Assembly: GCF_032118995.1 (NCBI RefSeq)
Contig: NC_092657.1
Span: 6,278,391 to 6,342,390, forward strand
DNA: 64,000 bases
Reading direction: 5' to 3'
Origin: Asterias amurensis
Taxonomy: Eukaryota > Echinodermata > Asteroidea > Forcipulatida > Asteriidae
Numbering within the stretch: position 1 is the first letter of the stretch; every line of letters begins with the position of its first letter. Made by a program: the position numbers and the translations under genes. This document shows, in pieces, positions 53,001 to 63,957 of the stretch. Under the pieces are notes generated by a model. The model searched no databases. It was not told the DNA's origin and worked only from the letters and a program-made list of their open reading frames with translations.

Positions 53001-56000
53001 CTCCAAAGGTTGACATAGCGACCGATATGGGAATAATAACCGACGCAACACCCAGTGTCTTCTCACCGAATGCCTGTTGATAAAGTTGTGAAAGGTTCAT
53101 AAACAAGAACGACCCCTTGGACAAGGGGCCCTGTCTTCATCTGCAAGAATAAAGACTCTGCTAGTTAGGTCCATGGATTCCATTGGATATAATGTTATCA
53201 TTGGATAAACGTGCACAGTGACATTAGCTTTCCATAGATGCCCAAACAGTACACTCCTATCACGTCTGCCATAGAATTTGATTCTCTATGTGAAATGAAT
53301 GTAGGTCAAAGGTGGATATACACGAAGCTTCGAAGTGTGACGTCAGATCTTCATACATTTAACCACCTTTAGCTCTTGGAGATGAGCAGGGCGGTTTTGC
53401 GGGCGGTAAACGCACATTTTGTAATTTGCAGATTGTGGCCTCGTGTCATGGCCTGGTCAGTCGCACTATACGAGCAAGGTATTTAATCATAATTGCTTCA
53501 CTCCATATAGGAATATAAATGAATAACAAGACCCGAGCGTTACTTTAAATACAGTGGACACTATTGGTAATCACTCAAAAGAATTATTAGCATAAAACCT
53601 TACTTTGTGTTGAGTAATGATAAGAGGTTAATGGTATAAAACAGTGTGAGAAAGTGACATGGTTTTCGAGAAAGAAGTAATTTTCCACGAATTATGATTT
53701 CGAGACCTCAGATTTAGAACTTGAGGTCTCGAAATCAACCATCTAAACGCACACAGCTTCGTGTGACAAGGGTGTTTTTTCTTTCATTATTATCTCGCAA
53801 CTTCGACAACTAGTTGAGCTCAAAATTTCACAGGTTTGTTATTTTATGCATATGTTGAGGTACACCAAGTGAGAAGACTGGTCTTTTACTAGTCTTTAAA
53901 AGGCATGAATTCTGTCTAAAGGGAGTAAAAATATTCCCAGTCGTTACTTGCCAATGAAACTTGATAGAAACACTGCCTGGTGAGCCATATTGGTATTAAA
54001 AAAACATGAAGCCTTATTGGTACACTTATATTTTTGGATAGACAATCGAACAAAATACCCCAACACATCTGACGAGCAAAAAGTAAATAATCATAAACAG
54101 TTTCAATGTATTGTTGTTGATAGCTGTTTTTGAAATCTCTCAAGTCTGTACGACCACCACTGTTCCATTGGACGAAGTGCTTAAAAACAACAATTACAGA
54201 GGGAGTGTAAGCGGGGACATAAACAAAAACAAAACCCCAAAACAAAATCATTTAAGAAAATTACACCTAATTCGTCTTGTTTACAAATAATTGATTGTTT
54301 TGTTATTTCATGAATATTATTATTTGATTATTACTTATTATTGTTTGTTTTTATTCATGGTTATAATGATTATTATATATAATTATTAAATCTACAAATT
54401 TATCAAAACATTTGTGTATGCATATTTTCAGATCTCATTTTGGGAGGGGAATGGGGAGGGTTCAGGAAGGGAGCCTCCGACCCCGCTACCAACCCTACCC
54501 CCACTGTGATGGGAAGGGACATAAAGCCGTTGGTCCTGTGTGTTGTGTAATGCATGTGAAATAACCCAGTGCAATTAACGAAAAAGAGAAGGGGTTCGCC
54601 CCGGTGTTCCTGGATGTGGCTGATGTATGTTAGTTAGTATATACACTAAGCACATCGAGTACCTTGTAATGTAGATACCTGCGCTATTAGGACTTTGATC
54701 ATTATGGCTGTAGTTCTACGGTTGACTGGGTGCATTCGTTTTACTTCCCGGGGTCGACCCCGATGTGTCGTAGTTTATTTTTTTTTTTCCAGGACGAACG
54801 TGGGCACACAATTACCCACCGTTCGTCCTGGAAAAGTCGCCTATTTTGTTTTCCAGTACGAACGTGTGCAAATGTTTACCCACGCTCCACCTGGAAACAA
54901 CCAGAAGCATCATCACGCGAGCCTTCTCGTCGTGACGTTAGTGCACCTCGGGTCAGCCCCAAGTGACCCTATCCACAAGTGGGGCTCTTGGGGCTGGCCC
55001 GAGGTGCACTGACGTCACCACGGGAAGGCTCACGTGGTGACGTGTCTGGGGTTTTCTCCAGGTTCGAGGACGAACGTGGGGTAATTGTGTGCCCACGTTC
55101 GTTCTGGAAAAAAAAATACGCCACATCGGGGTCGACCCAGGGAAGCTAAACGAACGCACCCACTGTGACTTACCAGTGCCACTGCATCTGAGATGAGCAT
55201 CTCCTGTGGACTTAGAACAGCTAGGTAGCTGATGTTAGCTAAGACGTAGATAATGGTCACAACGGGCAAGCCGATCAAGATGGCAAGAGGCAAGTTCCTT
55301 GACAATAGAGGGCGAAAGGTTAACATTTGAGATGAGAAGGCCATTAATAAGTTGCACGTATGGTCTCAATAAACAGAACAGTGTATTGTTTATAACTGCT
55401 TTGTCCTAGTCTGGAAGCATAAACACGATTCAAGATTTTAACAAATTGCTACATTTGTGATTTCAAGTCAAATGAATGTGGGAGCCAGAGCTTGCAAGCA
55501 TTTTTGTTTTAAATCTACATATTTTCGAAATAATTCTAAACGATACTTAGACCCGCTCATATTTCTATGAAAACAGTATGTAGACACTTATTAAAACATT
55601 GGACACTATAGGCAATTGTCAAAGACCAGTCTTCTCACTTGGTGTATCTCAACATATGCATAAAATAACAAACCTTTTGAAATTGGAGCTCAATTGGTCA
55701 TCGAAGTTGCGAGAGAATAGTGGAAGAAAAAACGCCCTTGTCGCACAAGTTGTGTGCTTTTAAATGCTTGATTTCGTGACCTCAAAATCAAATGTTGATA
55801 TCTCGAAATCAAATTCAAATATTTAAGTAAGAAATTACTTCTTTCTCAAAAACTACGTTACTTCAGAGGGAGCCGTTACTCACAATGTTTTATACTATCA
55901 ACAGCTCTCCAGTGCTTGTTAACAAGTAAAGTTTTTACGATAGCAAGTATTTTGAGTGATCACCAATAGTGTCAAGTGCCTTCAATGTGACTTAACATTG

Positions 56001-58800
56001 CGTGATTGTGTACGGACTGACACATCAGAAATCTCATTCGGCGCAGTTAATTAAAAGTGCTGTCCACACGACATTATAAATTTAACTGGGGTCCATTGCT
56101 TAGTTCCAGCATGGTTGTAAAATGCAGCAATATATAACATTATTTTGTAAGGACAGTAAAAATAATATTGTACAAACATGCTACACTTTACCCTTGCTAA
56201 AGTGCTCTCGTGTGAAAGGGTTTTCCGCCCTTTTGAGGGGACAAATTATCTTGTGGTCAGAGTCTCCTGCCGCGAGGGTGTCACGTTATACTTACCTGAT
56301 TGGGTTCTGGAGTTCCTCCGTCAAGAAGTTCAGAAAGTTCCTGCCAAACGAACATAACCTTTCTAATTTAGAAAATTAATGCAGTTGGACTAATATTTAT
56401 GAGTCTCATTTAAGGACAGTGGACACTATTGGTAATTGTCAAAGAAAAATGAGTTTTGTAGTTGTATGTTCACGGTTCAAGCCAAGAGAGGGCGCTGTTA
56501 CCGCGGGCACTATAGACCTTATCGCAAATACCAATGCGCAAGCGCAGACTGTTGAATGAGGTGCATTGTGGGATATATATGAATCAAATTTGTAATCAGC
56601 TAGACCACAATGCACCTAATTCCAAGCTTTACGCGCGCGCCCCAGTATTTGCGAAAAGGTCTATCTTTTCGCAAATACTGGGGAGGGCGCGTAAAGCTTG
56701 GAATTAGGTGCATTGTGGTCTAGCTAATTACAAATTTGATTCATATATATCCCACAATGCACCTCATTCAACAGTCTGCGCTTGCGCATTGGTATTTGCG
56801 ATAAGGTCTATTTGCAAAGACTAGTGCCCGCTCTGGTACTGTTCCCGCAAAACACGCGCGCGCGCTCACTAGCCTATATTAGTTCATCCCACGTGACCGT
56901 GTTTAGGCCAACACTGAAATAAGAACATTTTTCTTCACAGTTGGTGTATCTCAACATTGTATGCCTACAATAACAAACTTGTGAACATTTTAGGTCAATC
57001 GGTCGTCGAAGTTGCAAGATAATAATAAGGGAATCAATGTGTGGTGAAGAGGTTCTCAATTTTACCGAGACGAAGTCGAGGTAAATCAAGAACCAGGCCT
57101 CGGCGGGTTTAAACCACTAGTTGAAACCGATTCAACACACTTTGATTCCCATTTATATATACCTTTTCGGTCAAAAAACATCAACACTTTTTGGTCAAAA
57201 AGTAAAATAAATGCAACAAATATAATTGTTCAATGATTTCTTTCAACACAACACCCTTCTAGCTATGAAATGGTAAGGCCCTCGGGTAAACAACTCCTTA
57301 TAAGGGATTGCTGTGCGCGTCGCGCGTATCGCGTGATGTGGCACAACTGTCCCGGCCGTTGCTCTCGACCAAGGAATGAAGAAACTGTCTTATCACAGTA
57401 CAGGTGCAAGCTCGCGTGTCACGCCCGTGTTTCAACACTTTTTACCGTTCACAAACAAAGGTTTATACACACCCACGTGACGTGCTCCCCACCAATAGGA
57501 ATAGCGAAACTGTCTGAGGTATTTATGAATGAAAGATAAAACGATGTCATGAAAATACATTTTTACATGCTGAGGTGAGACGGAAATTATTGCCATGACA
57601 TTGTTTTACTCATTTCTCATAAACTACAGCACCTCAGCAAATAATATTTTCAGGGAAGCTTTCTACTATCATTATCTTACAACTATGTTCAGTGTAAATC
57701 TGTGGACATTGTGTTTTCTGTCCTACAAAAAGTACACAGACCCTTAAATAGGCTGTCACTGTTGATTTGGGTTATTCGTTAGCACTGGGATAAATCAGTC
57801 ATGTTTAGTACCGGGGACCTATTCCAAGGACCCGAGTGTCTCGACCGGGATTTGAGAAACACCGGACTTGAGTCCAATGGAATCAACCGCTGGAACACGA
57901 CACGCCAGTAGTAAGGGAGCCCCCAGCTACTTTACTAACAAAATGCTTGATTGCCAAACAAGATGAATAAAGTACAGTTGATGTTATTCGGTAAGAGTAA
58001 GCCTGAGTTGAAGGGGTTGGTGGTGGGGTTCGGGGAGTTGGGGGGGGGGGGGTATTTAATCTTACCATCCACCGTACGCAAAAAGTCCGCCGTACATTGC
58101 CTGGGCCATACCGGAGGCTGACATCGAAAGTCCGGGTACAGTGTTGAAGCTGTTCTCAAAACTGCTCGTAGTACCTGTAATCACATATCCCTCACTTTAA
58201 CTCAGAAAGCAGAGATCGGTAGTTTATGATTGGCTGGTTAATGTTTTACCCTATTTGTGAGCACACAGCAAACAGCAACAAACAACAATCACGCAAACAA
58301 GCTAGTGAGCAAGCAACCTCTGGCAGAATAGCGGGCAAACGTTCAAACAAGCATACAGTCAAGCAAGTGCAATCGATCAACCACGCAAGCAAGCAAATAA
58401 TTTTTATGTAGCAGGCAAGCAAGCAAGCAAGCAAAGAAACAGACAAGCAAGCAATCAAGCAAGCAAGCAAGCATTCCCAAGCAAGCAAAGAAACAGGCAA
58501 TCAAACAAGCAATCAAACAAGCAAGCAAGCAAGCAAGCAATCAAGCAAGCAAGCAAGCAATCAAGCAAGCATTCAAGCAAGCGAAGAAACAGACAAGCAA
58601 GCAATCAAGCAAGCAAGCAAGCATTCCCAAGCAAGCAAAGAAACAGGCAATCAAACAAGCAATCAAACAAGCAATCAAACAAGCAAGCAAGCAAGCAAGC
58701 AAACAAGCAAGCAAGTAACGAAACAGGCAAGCAGCAAGCAAGCAAGCCAAGCAAGCAAGCAAGCAAGCCCAGCAAGCAAGCAAGCAAGCAAGCAAGTAAT

Positions 58801-58831
<31 letters not shown>

Positions 58832-61800
58832 AGAATTAGGCAATCAATCAAGCAAGCAAGCAATCAATCAAGCAAGCAAAGCAAACAAGCAAGCAAGCAG
58901 GCAAGCAAGCAAATACACAGGCAAGCGGTCCAGCGAGCAAGCAATCAAGCGAGCAAGCAATCAAGCAAGCAAAGCAAGCAAGCAAAAAGCAAGCAAGCAA
59001 AAAGCAAGTATGCAAGCAAAGAAACAGGCATGCAAGCAAGCATAAATCAATCAAGCAAGCAATCAATCAAGCAAGCAAACAAGCAAGCAAGCAGACCAAA
59101 TAAACAAAACAAAATTCAAACCAATGTTAAACAAGAAGAAGGGTATAGAAGAGTTTGTGGTAACACCATGTAATAACAATCTCTAAATGAGTTGGGGTGG
59201 TTCTGAAAAGAACCGTTGGATTAACTCGACGTTTCGATCAGTATGCTCTGATCGTCTTCTGGAGAATGCTGGACTCTGATGCTGCATGCTGCTTAAGTAC
59301 TGGGCGGCGGATCAGCGGTGATGCACGAATAAAATCGTTAAATCCGCCATCGTAAAGCATTCCCACATCACTGACCACCGAGTGAACTGGGATACAGCTG
59401 AAATCATCGCTCCCATCCAGGCGTGGCACCCTAGACGCATCAGAGAGGCCATCGAGATCCACAAGCATGACACTGTACCCCAAGACATCGGCTCCCCCTC
59501 CTCCTGACCAATGGATCTTCTATATCCACGGTCACCCCCAACCATTAGACTGCTTTGGGTCTTATATACCCTCAGTCACCTAGGCCCAACACCCTCACTA
59601 TCCCCTGTGCTTGTTCCTACTGACACGGTTCAGTGAGCACACACCCCCACACACCACCCAAGGCTCCACAACAGGTTTCACCACGCATCATCGAGTTCAC
59701 TTCCCACCTATATTTCCCGCCTTCGTGCATCACCGCTGATCCGCAAACTCTTCTATATCTTATTTCCACTATGCAAAGTTTCAAATTCTACTTAAGAAGA
59801 AGGGTCTTACCTTTGGCAAGTTCTATCGTTCCCATGATGATAATGAGGATTAGTGCCAGAACCTTCCCCAGAGTGAAGACGTCTTGGACTCGTGTGGCCC
59901 ATCGAACACTGATTCCATTAATGAGAGTCAACGTTACTATGGAAACAGGAATGCAATACCAATTAAAACTGTATTATGATTTCATTGCTAAAGTTTGAAT
60001 ATAAATATTCACGATGATTGCGACTGTATTATTTTTGGGACATCTTTTTTTCTTCTTTTCACAATGAGATCGTTTTGTCAAAGTCTCTGCTAAACTGCAC
60101 CAACAAGCAGTACATAAGTTATATGACCCCACACTCATGAAGAAATTGTACATTTTCCAGGCCAAGAAATATGACCACGTCTCTCCACTTATCCGTGAAC
60201 TTTATTGGCTCTGAATTTCAAAACGCATCCAGTTCAAACTTCTCACAATTGTTTTTAAATGTATCACCGACACAGATGCTCCGCTATATCTCAAAGAACT
60301 CATTAATTCGTATGTTCCAACTAGAGAAGGACTGTGATCTGCCAAAGATAACAGAGTTTTGATCATCCCCCATTCTCGCACATCTATGTTTTGTACACGG
60401 CTATCGGGTGCGATTGCGCGTCTGCTTAGTGCACAACTAACAGGGTCTGTACGCATGCGTGGATGTAATTAGCATATTTCATGGGAAGGGTCCATTACTT
60501 AACACTACGCGGTATGTTTGTAATTCCATCTGTTTATACAAAATACCGTCACAACAAGAGTGATGAAAGGTAGTGGACACTATTGGTAATTACTCAAAAT
60601 AATTATGGAAATACTGGTACTTGACAATTACAAATAGTGTCCAGCTTCTTTAACTATTTATACCACTCTAGGAATCTACAACAAGCCTTGAAAATCGTAT
60701 AAACTCCCTGACGTTATATCGATGAGCAAAAGGGCAAGTATTAACTACACCATCCAAAATTGTTTCAAAAATAGGTATTGCAAAATAAAAGTTGGACCTG
60801 AACACCCCACCCTCATAGAATTGTTGTGAACGGCGCTATTATAGCGACATTCGGATATTTACCGGATAGGTGAGTCGCACCGCTCTGAAGCCTGGGGGTT
60901 TGGAGGAGCTAGCTCTAGCAGACAGGTTGGTTTCAGGAATACGACTGGCGTGGCCAGGGCTTGCGTGGTGCTTAGTGCACGCCCCAGTCACGCCTGACTG
61001 GTTTATTGCATAACCTGAGTGGTGCAATCGCACATTACAACAGAATAGTCCTTTCTAAGAGACCAAAGAGTTCGACTCCCTCAGTCATCATTAACACTTT
61101 GAACTAAATGTGTAATTTTGTGGTATATTTTAATGGCCGTTCGGCTCAGAGAAACAGTTCTAGAGAAGTTTTTCACCATGACTAAATACTAAAGTAGTAA
61201 TATGCAAAGCATTTAACTCGTGAGCTGAATATGACCAACCTCAGGTTCATAATGGTTGTATTTAGCATTGCACCATATGTGACGTTTTTAATTTACTTTG
61301 AATTATCAACCAGTTTTCATCAGGTACAACCATGTGGGTCCACAGCAACTTTATATTATGAAGCACATCAGCATACGGGATGATTCGTTCACCTCTGTAA
61401 TCGGTTTGTTTTTTGTTTTTTTTGAGAAAAGTTAGTAATGGGAAAATTAACAGATGACTACTGATAATGGTTCGCTGATATAAGTTTTTTTTTTTTTCAT
61501 ATCTCAATTGATGTAAAATTACAAGGCTTGTTATCACTGTGTACAATATATTAATTAATACATTTAGTAGACCTACATTAACACTTGACCTCGACACTGC
61601 CCGTGTTTTTTTTTTTTTTTTTGCCTACTAGTCTGTGTTAAAGGTATTGGACGCTATTGGTAATTACTCAAAATAATTATTAGAAGAAAAACTTACTTGG
61701 TCATAAGCAATGGAGAACTGTCGATAGTTCAAAACATTGTGAGAAACGGCTCCCTCTGAAGTAGTTTTTTATTTGGAGACCTCAGAGTGTGATTTTGAGG

Positions 61801-63957
61801 TCCCGAAACCAAGCATCTGAAAGCACATAACTCCGTGTGAAAATGTTACTTTTTTCATCCACTATTCTCTCGCAGCTTCGACGACCAATTGAGTTCAAAT
61901 GTTCACAGGTGTGTTATTATATGTATAACGTACAAATACTTGTCTTTGACAAGTGCCAAATGTGTTCAGTGTCTTTAACTGGTTGCTGTATGTAGATCGA
62001 ATGAGTTTCAATATTTTAGTTTTAATGACACTGGACACTATTGGTAATTGTCAAAGACTAGTCTTCTCAATTGGTATATCTGAACTTTGAGCTCAATTGG
62101 TCGTCAAAGTTGCGAGATAATAAAGAAAAAACACCCTTGTCACACGAAGTTGTGTGCTTTCAGGTGCTTAATTTCGAGACCTCAAGTTCTAACTCTGAGG
62201 TCTCGAAATCAAATTCGTGGAAAATTGCTTCTTTCTCGAAAACAACGTCACTTCAGAGGGAGCCGTTTCTCACAATGGTTTATACTATCAACCTCCATAA
62301 TACTCGTTACCAACTAAGGTTTGATGCCAAACTCCAGAGTGAAGATATTTGATGCTGGGCTATGTAACGGTACTTTTTGTTGAGCAAAAATACGTTCAAA
62401 TCAATCGTTTGTGTAGATATCCTACGACATAAACACAGCGTATACCTTTTGGTTATTGTCAAAAACCAGTAACTCCAAGTGGTATTATTATTCCAACATC
62501 TGTATAAAAACACAGACCTCTGAAAATTTGACCCAACGGGTATTGAGACTGCAATAAACACTTATAAACAATAAAACAAAACACTGTTGCATGCAAATAA
62601 TGTGTGTCCTCATGCCTGAAACCTTCCTCGATTTTGTGTTGAAAACTCACCTCTTCTACACTACATTTGTTAACGGGGGTGATGGTTTCTAACAATGGTC
62701 ATAATATTAACAGCTCTCCTTTGCTCTAATCTAATAACCTTTGTAATGATACATTTTCGTGGTAATATTTTTTTTTTTTGACACTGAGCAGTCGTCAACT
62801 GGTTTCTGATTTGTTCAGTGGCTTTGTGGTCCTCTGCCTCGCCTACCACTTCCACCCTAATCATTGATCTCTTATTTTATTTCATCCCCTTATGGCATTT
62901 TTAATATGGATTAGTTAAGAAACATTTTCACTCATGCACTTTTTCTAAGTGCCTTTTCGAAACCGAGGCCTCGGTTCGGGCTCACGCTTGGGCACCGTCA
63001 GGTATTCTGGAAAATTGTTCAGTTCGGAACTTTAAGTATTTATTTAATCCAACCGTTTTTGAGTAGCAAATACAACTGCTATTCTATATGTTCATTAATT
63101 ATTGTGTTTGGTACGGTATAAACAAAAGCAAAAAAAAAAAAATCACTTTAAAAAAGTTAATGTCGAATAAATAGTCTAAAAAAAGACATGGCGGTTATGT
63201 TGTCAACTTGTAAAGCATCGGCAGCCGATTTCACGAAACACGATAACTAATCCTATTGTGTCCAAACGTATAATGATACGGAACTTAAGACGTCCTAAGT
63301 CATATAGGATTAATCCTAAGTTAGGATGAGTTTGGTGAAATCCACGGCTGTTCGTTTAGGGTAAATAGTTGAAAAACACCCGTACAGTTGTTATGTTTGA
63401 CACGCTAACTTACCCATGCAGAACGCGGCAAGCATGCCGCGGAGCTCAGCTGGTGGTGGACATTCCTTCTCGGTAAAGAAGGGCAGCGAGACGTAGTCAG
63501 CAAAGGTGAGGGAGACAATGGCCTGCTGACACGGCAGCGATACCATCATGGTCACCCACAGGTACATAAACCCCGGGACAGCACCGAAGGCCATCTTGAT
63601 GTACGTAAAATCACCGCCGGACTTCTTGATGCTCGTGCCGAGCTCGGCGTAGCAGAGCGCCCCTGCCAGGGAAAGCAACCCGCAGGCGGCCCAGACAATG
63701 ACTGAAATGCCCGTGGAGCCGCTGTTGGAGAGAACAGTGACAGGGGAAATGAAGATACCTGACCCGATGATAGAGCCGACGATGATGGTAATACCGTTCA
63801 ACAGGGTGATTGTCTTCTCCAGTTTAACCCCTTCACTCGAGCCACCATTCTCACTCGACATTCTCCTACCATCGACAGATTTATTTGTTGCTGGACTGAA
63901 ATCCACATCATCATCTCCCACATCAGCGTCTTGAAGCCCTGATAGATCCATCATCAT
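44029..63957 (-). CDS. SLC7-family amino-acid transporter (LAT/y+LAT type), ten exons
   Basis: Complete gene, 513 residues. Exons on -: 63957-63414, 59936-59811, 58174-58066, 56340-56296, 55297-55174, 53073-52970, 50525-50429, 49762-49613, 45080-44903, 44093-44029 (stop TAA). All junctions are GT-AG and in phase. Landmarks are [14 protein letters not shown] (substrate-binding TM1 break), [76 protein letters not shown], and C-terminal [11 protein letters not shown]. This is the twelve-helix light chain of heterodimeric amino-acid transporters, which pairs by disulphide with an SLC3 heavy chain at the plasma membrane. TM and tail wording is closest to y+LAT/LAT types, but the paralogue and substrate cannot be fixed by eye. 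The N-terminal tail (about 47 residues) is acidic and Ser-rich. Introns are repeat-rich. Confidence 0.96.
44255..44870. mobile_element. Cluster of GGTGGCAGCAGACT foldback copies
   Basis: CTTGGTGGCAGCAGA at 44277, TGGTCTGCTGCCACCTATCG at 44648 and TGGTCTGCTGCCACCAAGCG at 44832, with CATCGCAAAAG motifs duplicated between them (44553, 44742). It lies in SLC7 intron 9 and ends about 33 bp from the exon-9 donor. Confidence 0.65.
45081..46435. repeat. About 50-bp minisatellite beginning at SLC7 exon 9 splice site
   Basis: Some 25 units containing TGTAGTRTACAGAACATATAG and CTCGGTCATCCATTGTAT; two successive variants form a 100-bp higher-order repeat at 45415-45900. The unit next to exon 9 is the natural 3' splice site itself (on -, TGTTCTGTACACTGCAG/ATACC). 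Confidence 0.9.
46517..47283 (+). repeat. GC-rich 197-bp satellite, four units
   Basis: Starts GGAAAGACGGTG at 46519, 46716, 46913, 47111 (period 197-198). Units are over 95 percent alike and strongly GC-rich against AT-rich flanks. The period is not a multiple of three, so the open frames are not a protein. ACTCATTCCCTCATTGTTGT flanks both ends (46498 and 47288). Within SLC7 intron 8. Confidence 0.92.
48315..48760. repeat. Degenerate minisatellite, AACGGATTGTGAATNCGT
   Basis: Irregular repeats of CGTAATAACGGATTG and GCATTATAACGAGTTGTG, roughly 20 bp each in alternating pairs, in SLC7 intron 8. Confidence 0.8.
50217..50402 (-). mobile_element. MITE, AGGCAGTGGACAC family, copy 9, half element
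   Basis: TTAA at 50213-50216 and AGGCAGTGGACACTAATGG. It breaks off at about 50402, 27 bp from the SLC7 exon-7 donor. Confidence 0.75.
50588..51035. mobile_element. MITE with CAATACGCCTC ends, containing a nested hAT-like MITE
   Basis: Outer ends CAATACGCCTC and GAGGCGTATTG, with inner ATGCATGACGTCA copies. At 50635-50787 a second element with ends CAGGGGTGGATTTCAC and GTGAAATCGACCCCAG interrupts it. Inside that are TTAGGACTAGTCCTAA palindromes. CAGGGG-type ends suggest hAT for the inner one. Confidence 0.7.
51376..51722. mobile_element. TTAA MITE, AGGGACACGTTGCCTTGG family
   Basis: TTAA at left, TTAT at right. Ends AGGGACACGTTGCCTTGGAT and its inverse. Interior GTTTTCC and CCGTG arms pair. 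In SLC7 intron 6. Confidence 0.85.
51800..52237 (-). mobile_element. Long tRNA-derived SINE with TATAAAGCGC-type tail
   Basis: On -, the head GTGTCGTGGCCGAGTGGTTA and TGGGTTCTAATCCCCAG, then GACGTAAAGCCGTTGGTCCC, GGGGTTCGCCCCGGTGTTCC, and a tail with GTGCGCTTTATAAGACTTC. The tail resembles a LINE 3' end, as expected for LINE-mobilised SINEs. A headless copy lies at 54510-54700 (+). Confidence 0.75.
52385..52564 (+). mobile_element. Half copy of palindromic TTAA MITE (40029 family)
   Basis: TTCTCAAAAACTACAGCACC to the right end before TTAA at 52565-52568, which is also the left flank of the next element. Confidence 0.75.
52569..52948. mobile_element. TTAA MITE, AGGGACACGTTGCCTTGG family, palindromic copy
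   Basis: Ends AGGAACACGTTGCCTTGGAT and inverse, TTAA both sides. Central palindrome GACTCCCATAAATGGCCGAC. Ends 22 bp from the SLC7 exon-6 donor. Confidence 0.85.
53549..53895 (-). mobile_element. MITE, AGGCAGTGGACAC family, copy 10
   Basis: TTAA at 53545-53548 then ATACAGTGGACACTATTGG; the right end is eroded after GGTCTTTTAC. SLC7 intron 5. Confidence 0.75.
54510..54700 (+). mobile_element. Headless SINE copy of the 51800 family
   Basis: GGGACATAAAGCCGTTGGTC, GGGGTTCGCCCCGGTGTTCC and CATCGAGTACCTTG in the order seen at 51800-52237 on the other strand. Confidence 0.7.
54728..55161. mobile_element. Palindromic MITE, GGGTGCRTTCG ends, ACT duplication
   Basis: Ends GGGTGCATTCGTTTTACTTC and inverse CGAACGCACCC, flanked by ACT. 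An internal palindrome pairs GTGCACCTCGGGTCAGCCCC with its complement. Its right end lies 13 bp from the SLC7 exon-5 donor. Confidence 0.85.
55595..55980 (+). mobile_element. MITE, AGGCAGTGGACAC family, copy 11
   Basis: TTAA left, TTCA right. Ends AACATTGGACACTATAGG and CCAATAGTGTCAAGTGCC. SLC7 intron 4. Confidence 0.8.
56414..56445 (+). mobile_element. MITE, AGGCAGTGGACAC family, terminal fragment (copy 12)
   Basis: TTAA then GGACAGTGGACACTATTGG and TAATTGTCAAAGA; only the first 32 bp remain. Confidence 0.6.
56512..56810. repeat. Near-perfect 300-bp palindrome of AGACCTTATCGC MITE
   Basis: Two about 148-bp copies in head-to-head orientation with almost no spacer (turn at about 56661). Each arm matches the monomer at 15885-16035. 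Differences between arms are few (GCGCGCGCCCC versus the complement of GGGGAGGGCGC). SLC7 intron 3. Confidence 0.9.
57540..57743 (+). mobile_element. Half copy of palindromic TTAA MITE (40029 family)
   Basis: ACATTGTTTTACTCATTTCT, CTACAGCACCTCAGCAA and right end ACAGACCC before TTAA. SLC7 intron 3. Confidence 0.7.
58255..59098. repeat. (CAAG)n-rich tetranucleotide array
   Basis: About 840 bp of CAAGCAAG with CAAT, GAAAC and CATT variants, including duplicated 40-60-bp blocks (AAGAAACAGGCAATCAAAC). It reads as Leu-Ala-Cys repeats on - in several frames, a by-product of the tetramer. SLC7 intron 2, about 80 bp from exon 3. Confidence 0.95.
59142..59800. mobile_element. Penelope-like element fragments in opposite orientations
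   Basis: On +, 59337-59507 encodes [20 protein letters not shown] and [13 protein letters not shown], matching the end of the GIY-YIG endonuclease domain of Penelope-like retroelements. On -, 59142-59330 has AGAAGACGATCAGAGCATAC and CGAAACGTCGAGTTAATCC, typical of sequence just after such a domain. GATCAGCGGTGATGCA at 59311 is inverted at 59727. Broken and non-functional; SLC7 intron 2. Confidence 0.6.
60130..60400 (+). mobile_element. LINE reverse-transcriptase C-terminal fragment
   Basis: One frame reads [15 protein letters not shown], a stop, then [34 protein letters not shown] and IIPHSRTSM, the usual stretch after the RT domain in many animal LINEs (HITP-LHWLP-RI-FKIL-VFK). In-frame stops mark it as dead. 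SLC7 intron 1. Confidence 0.7.
60385..60494 (+). mobile_element. Truncated MITE of the 13405 family
   Basis: TTGTACACGGCTATCGGGTG, GTACGCATGCGTGGATGTAA and right end CATATTTCATGGGAAGGGTC match 13490-13622. Confidence 0.7.
60567..60649. mobile_element. Miniature AGGCAGTGGACAC copy (83 bp, copy 13)
   Basis: Ends AGGTAGTGGACACTATTGG and CAAATAGTGTCCAGCTTC before TTAA; nearly all of the interior is deleted. Confidence 0.7.
61642..61974 (-). mobile_element. MITE, AGGCAGTGGACAC family, copy 14
   Basis: TTAA at 61638-61641 and 61975-61978. Left end AGGTATTGGACGCTATTGG. SLC7 intron 1. Confidence 0.8.
62027..62325 (+). mobile_element. MITE, AGGCAGTGGACAC family, copy 15, right-truncated
   Basis: GACACTGGACACTATTGG and the usual interior (GAGGTCTCGAAATCAAATTC) to about 62325. 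A variant of this family at 37269 brings the total to 16. Confidence 0.75.
63222..63350. mobile_element. hAT-like MITE, CAGCCGATTTCAC ends
   Basis: Ends CAGCCGATTTCACGAAAC and GTGAAATCCACGGCTG, inner CCTAAGTTAGGA palindromes like 50635-50787. It lies 64 bp from the SLC7 exon-1 donor. Confidence 0.65.

Noticed and set aside
53916-54251. 111-codon open frame on - inside an SLC7 intron
   Set aside because: Aromatic-rich, no known motif, in AT-rich DNA between a MITE and a SINE; chance frame is the simplest reading.
58246-59066. Several overlapping open frames on - rich in Leu-Ala-Cys, looking like a membrane or silk-like protein
   Set aside because: They are the forced translation of a CAAG tetranucleotide array, occur in several frames at once, and lie in an SLC7 intron.
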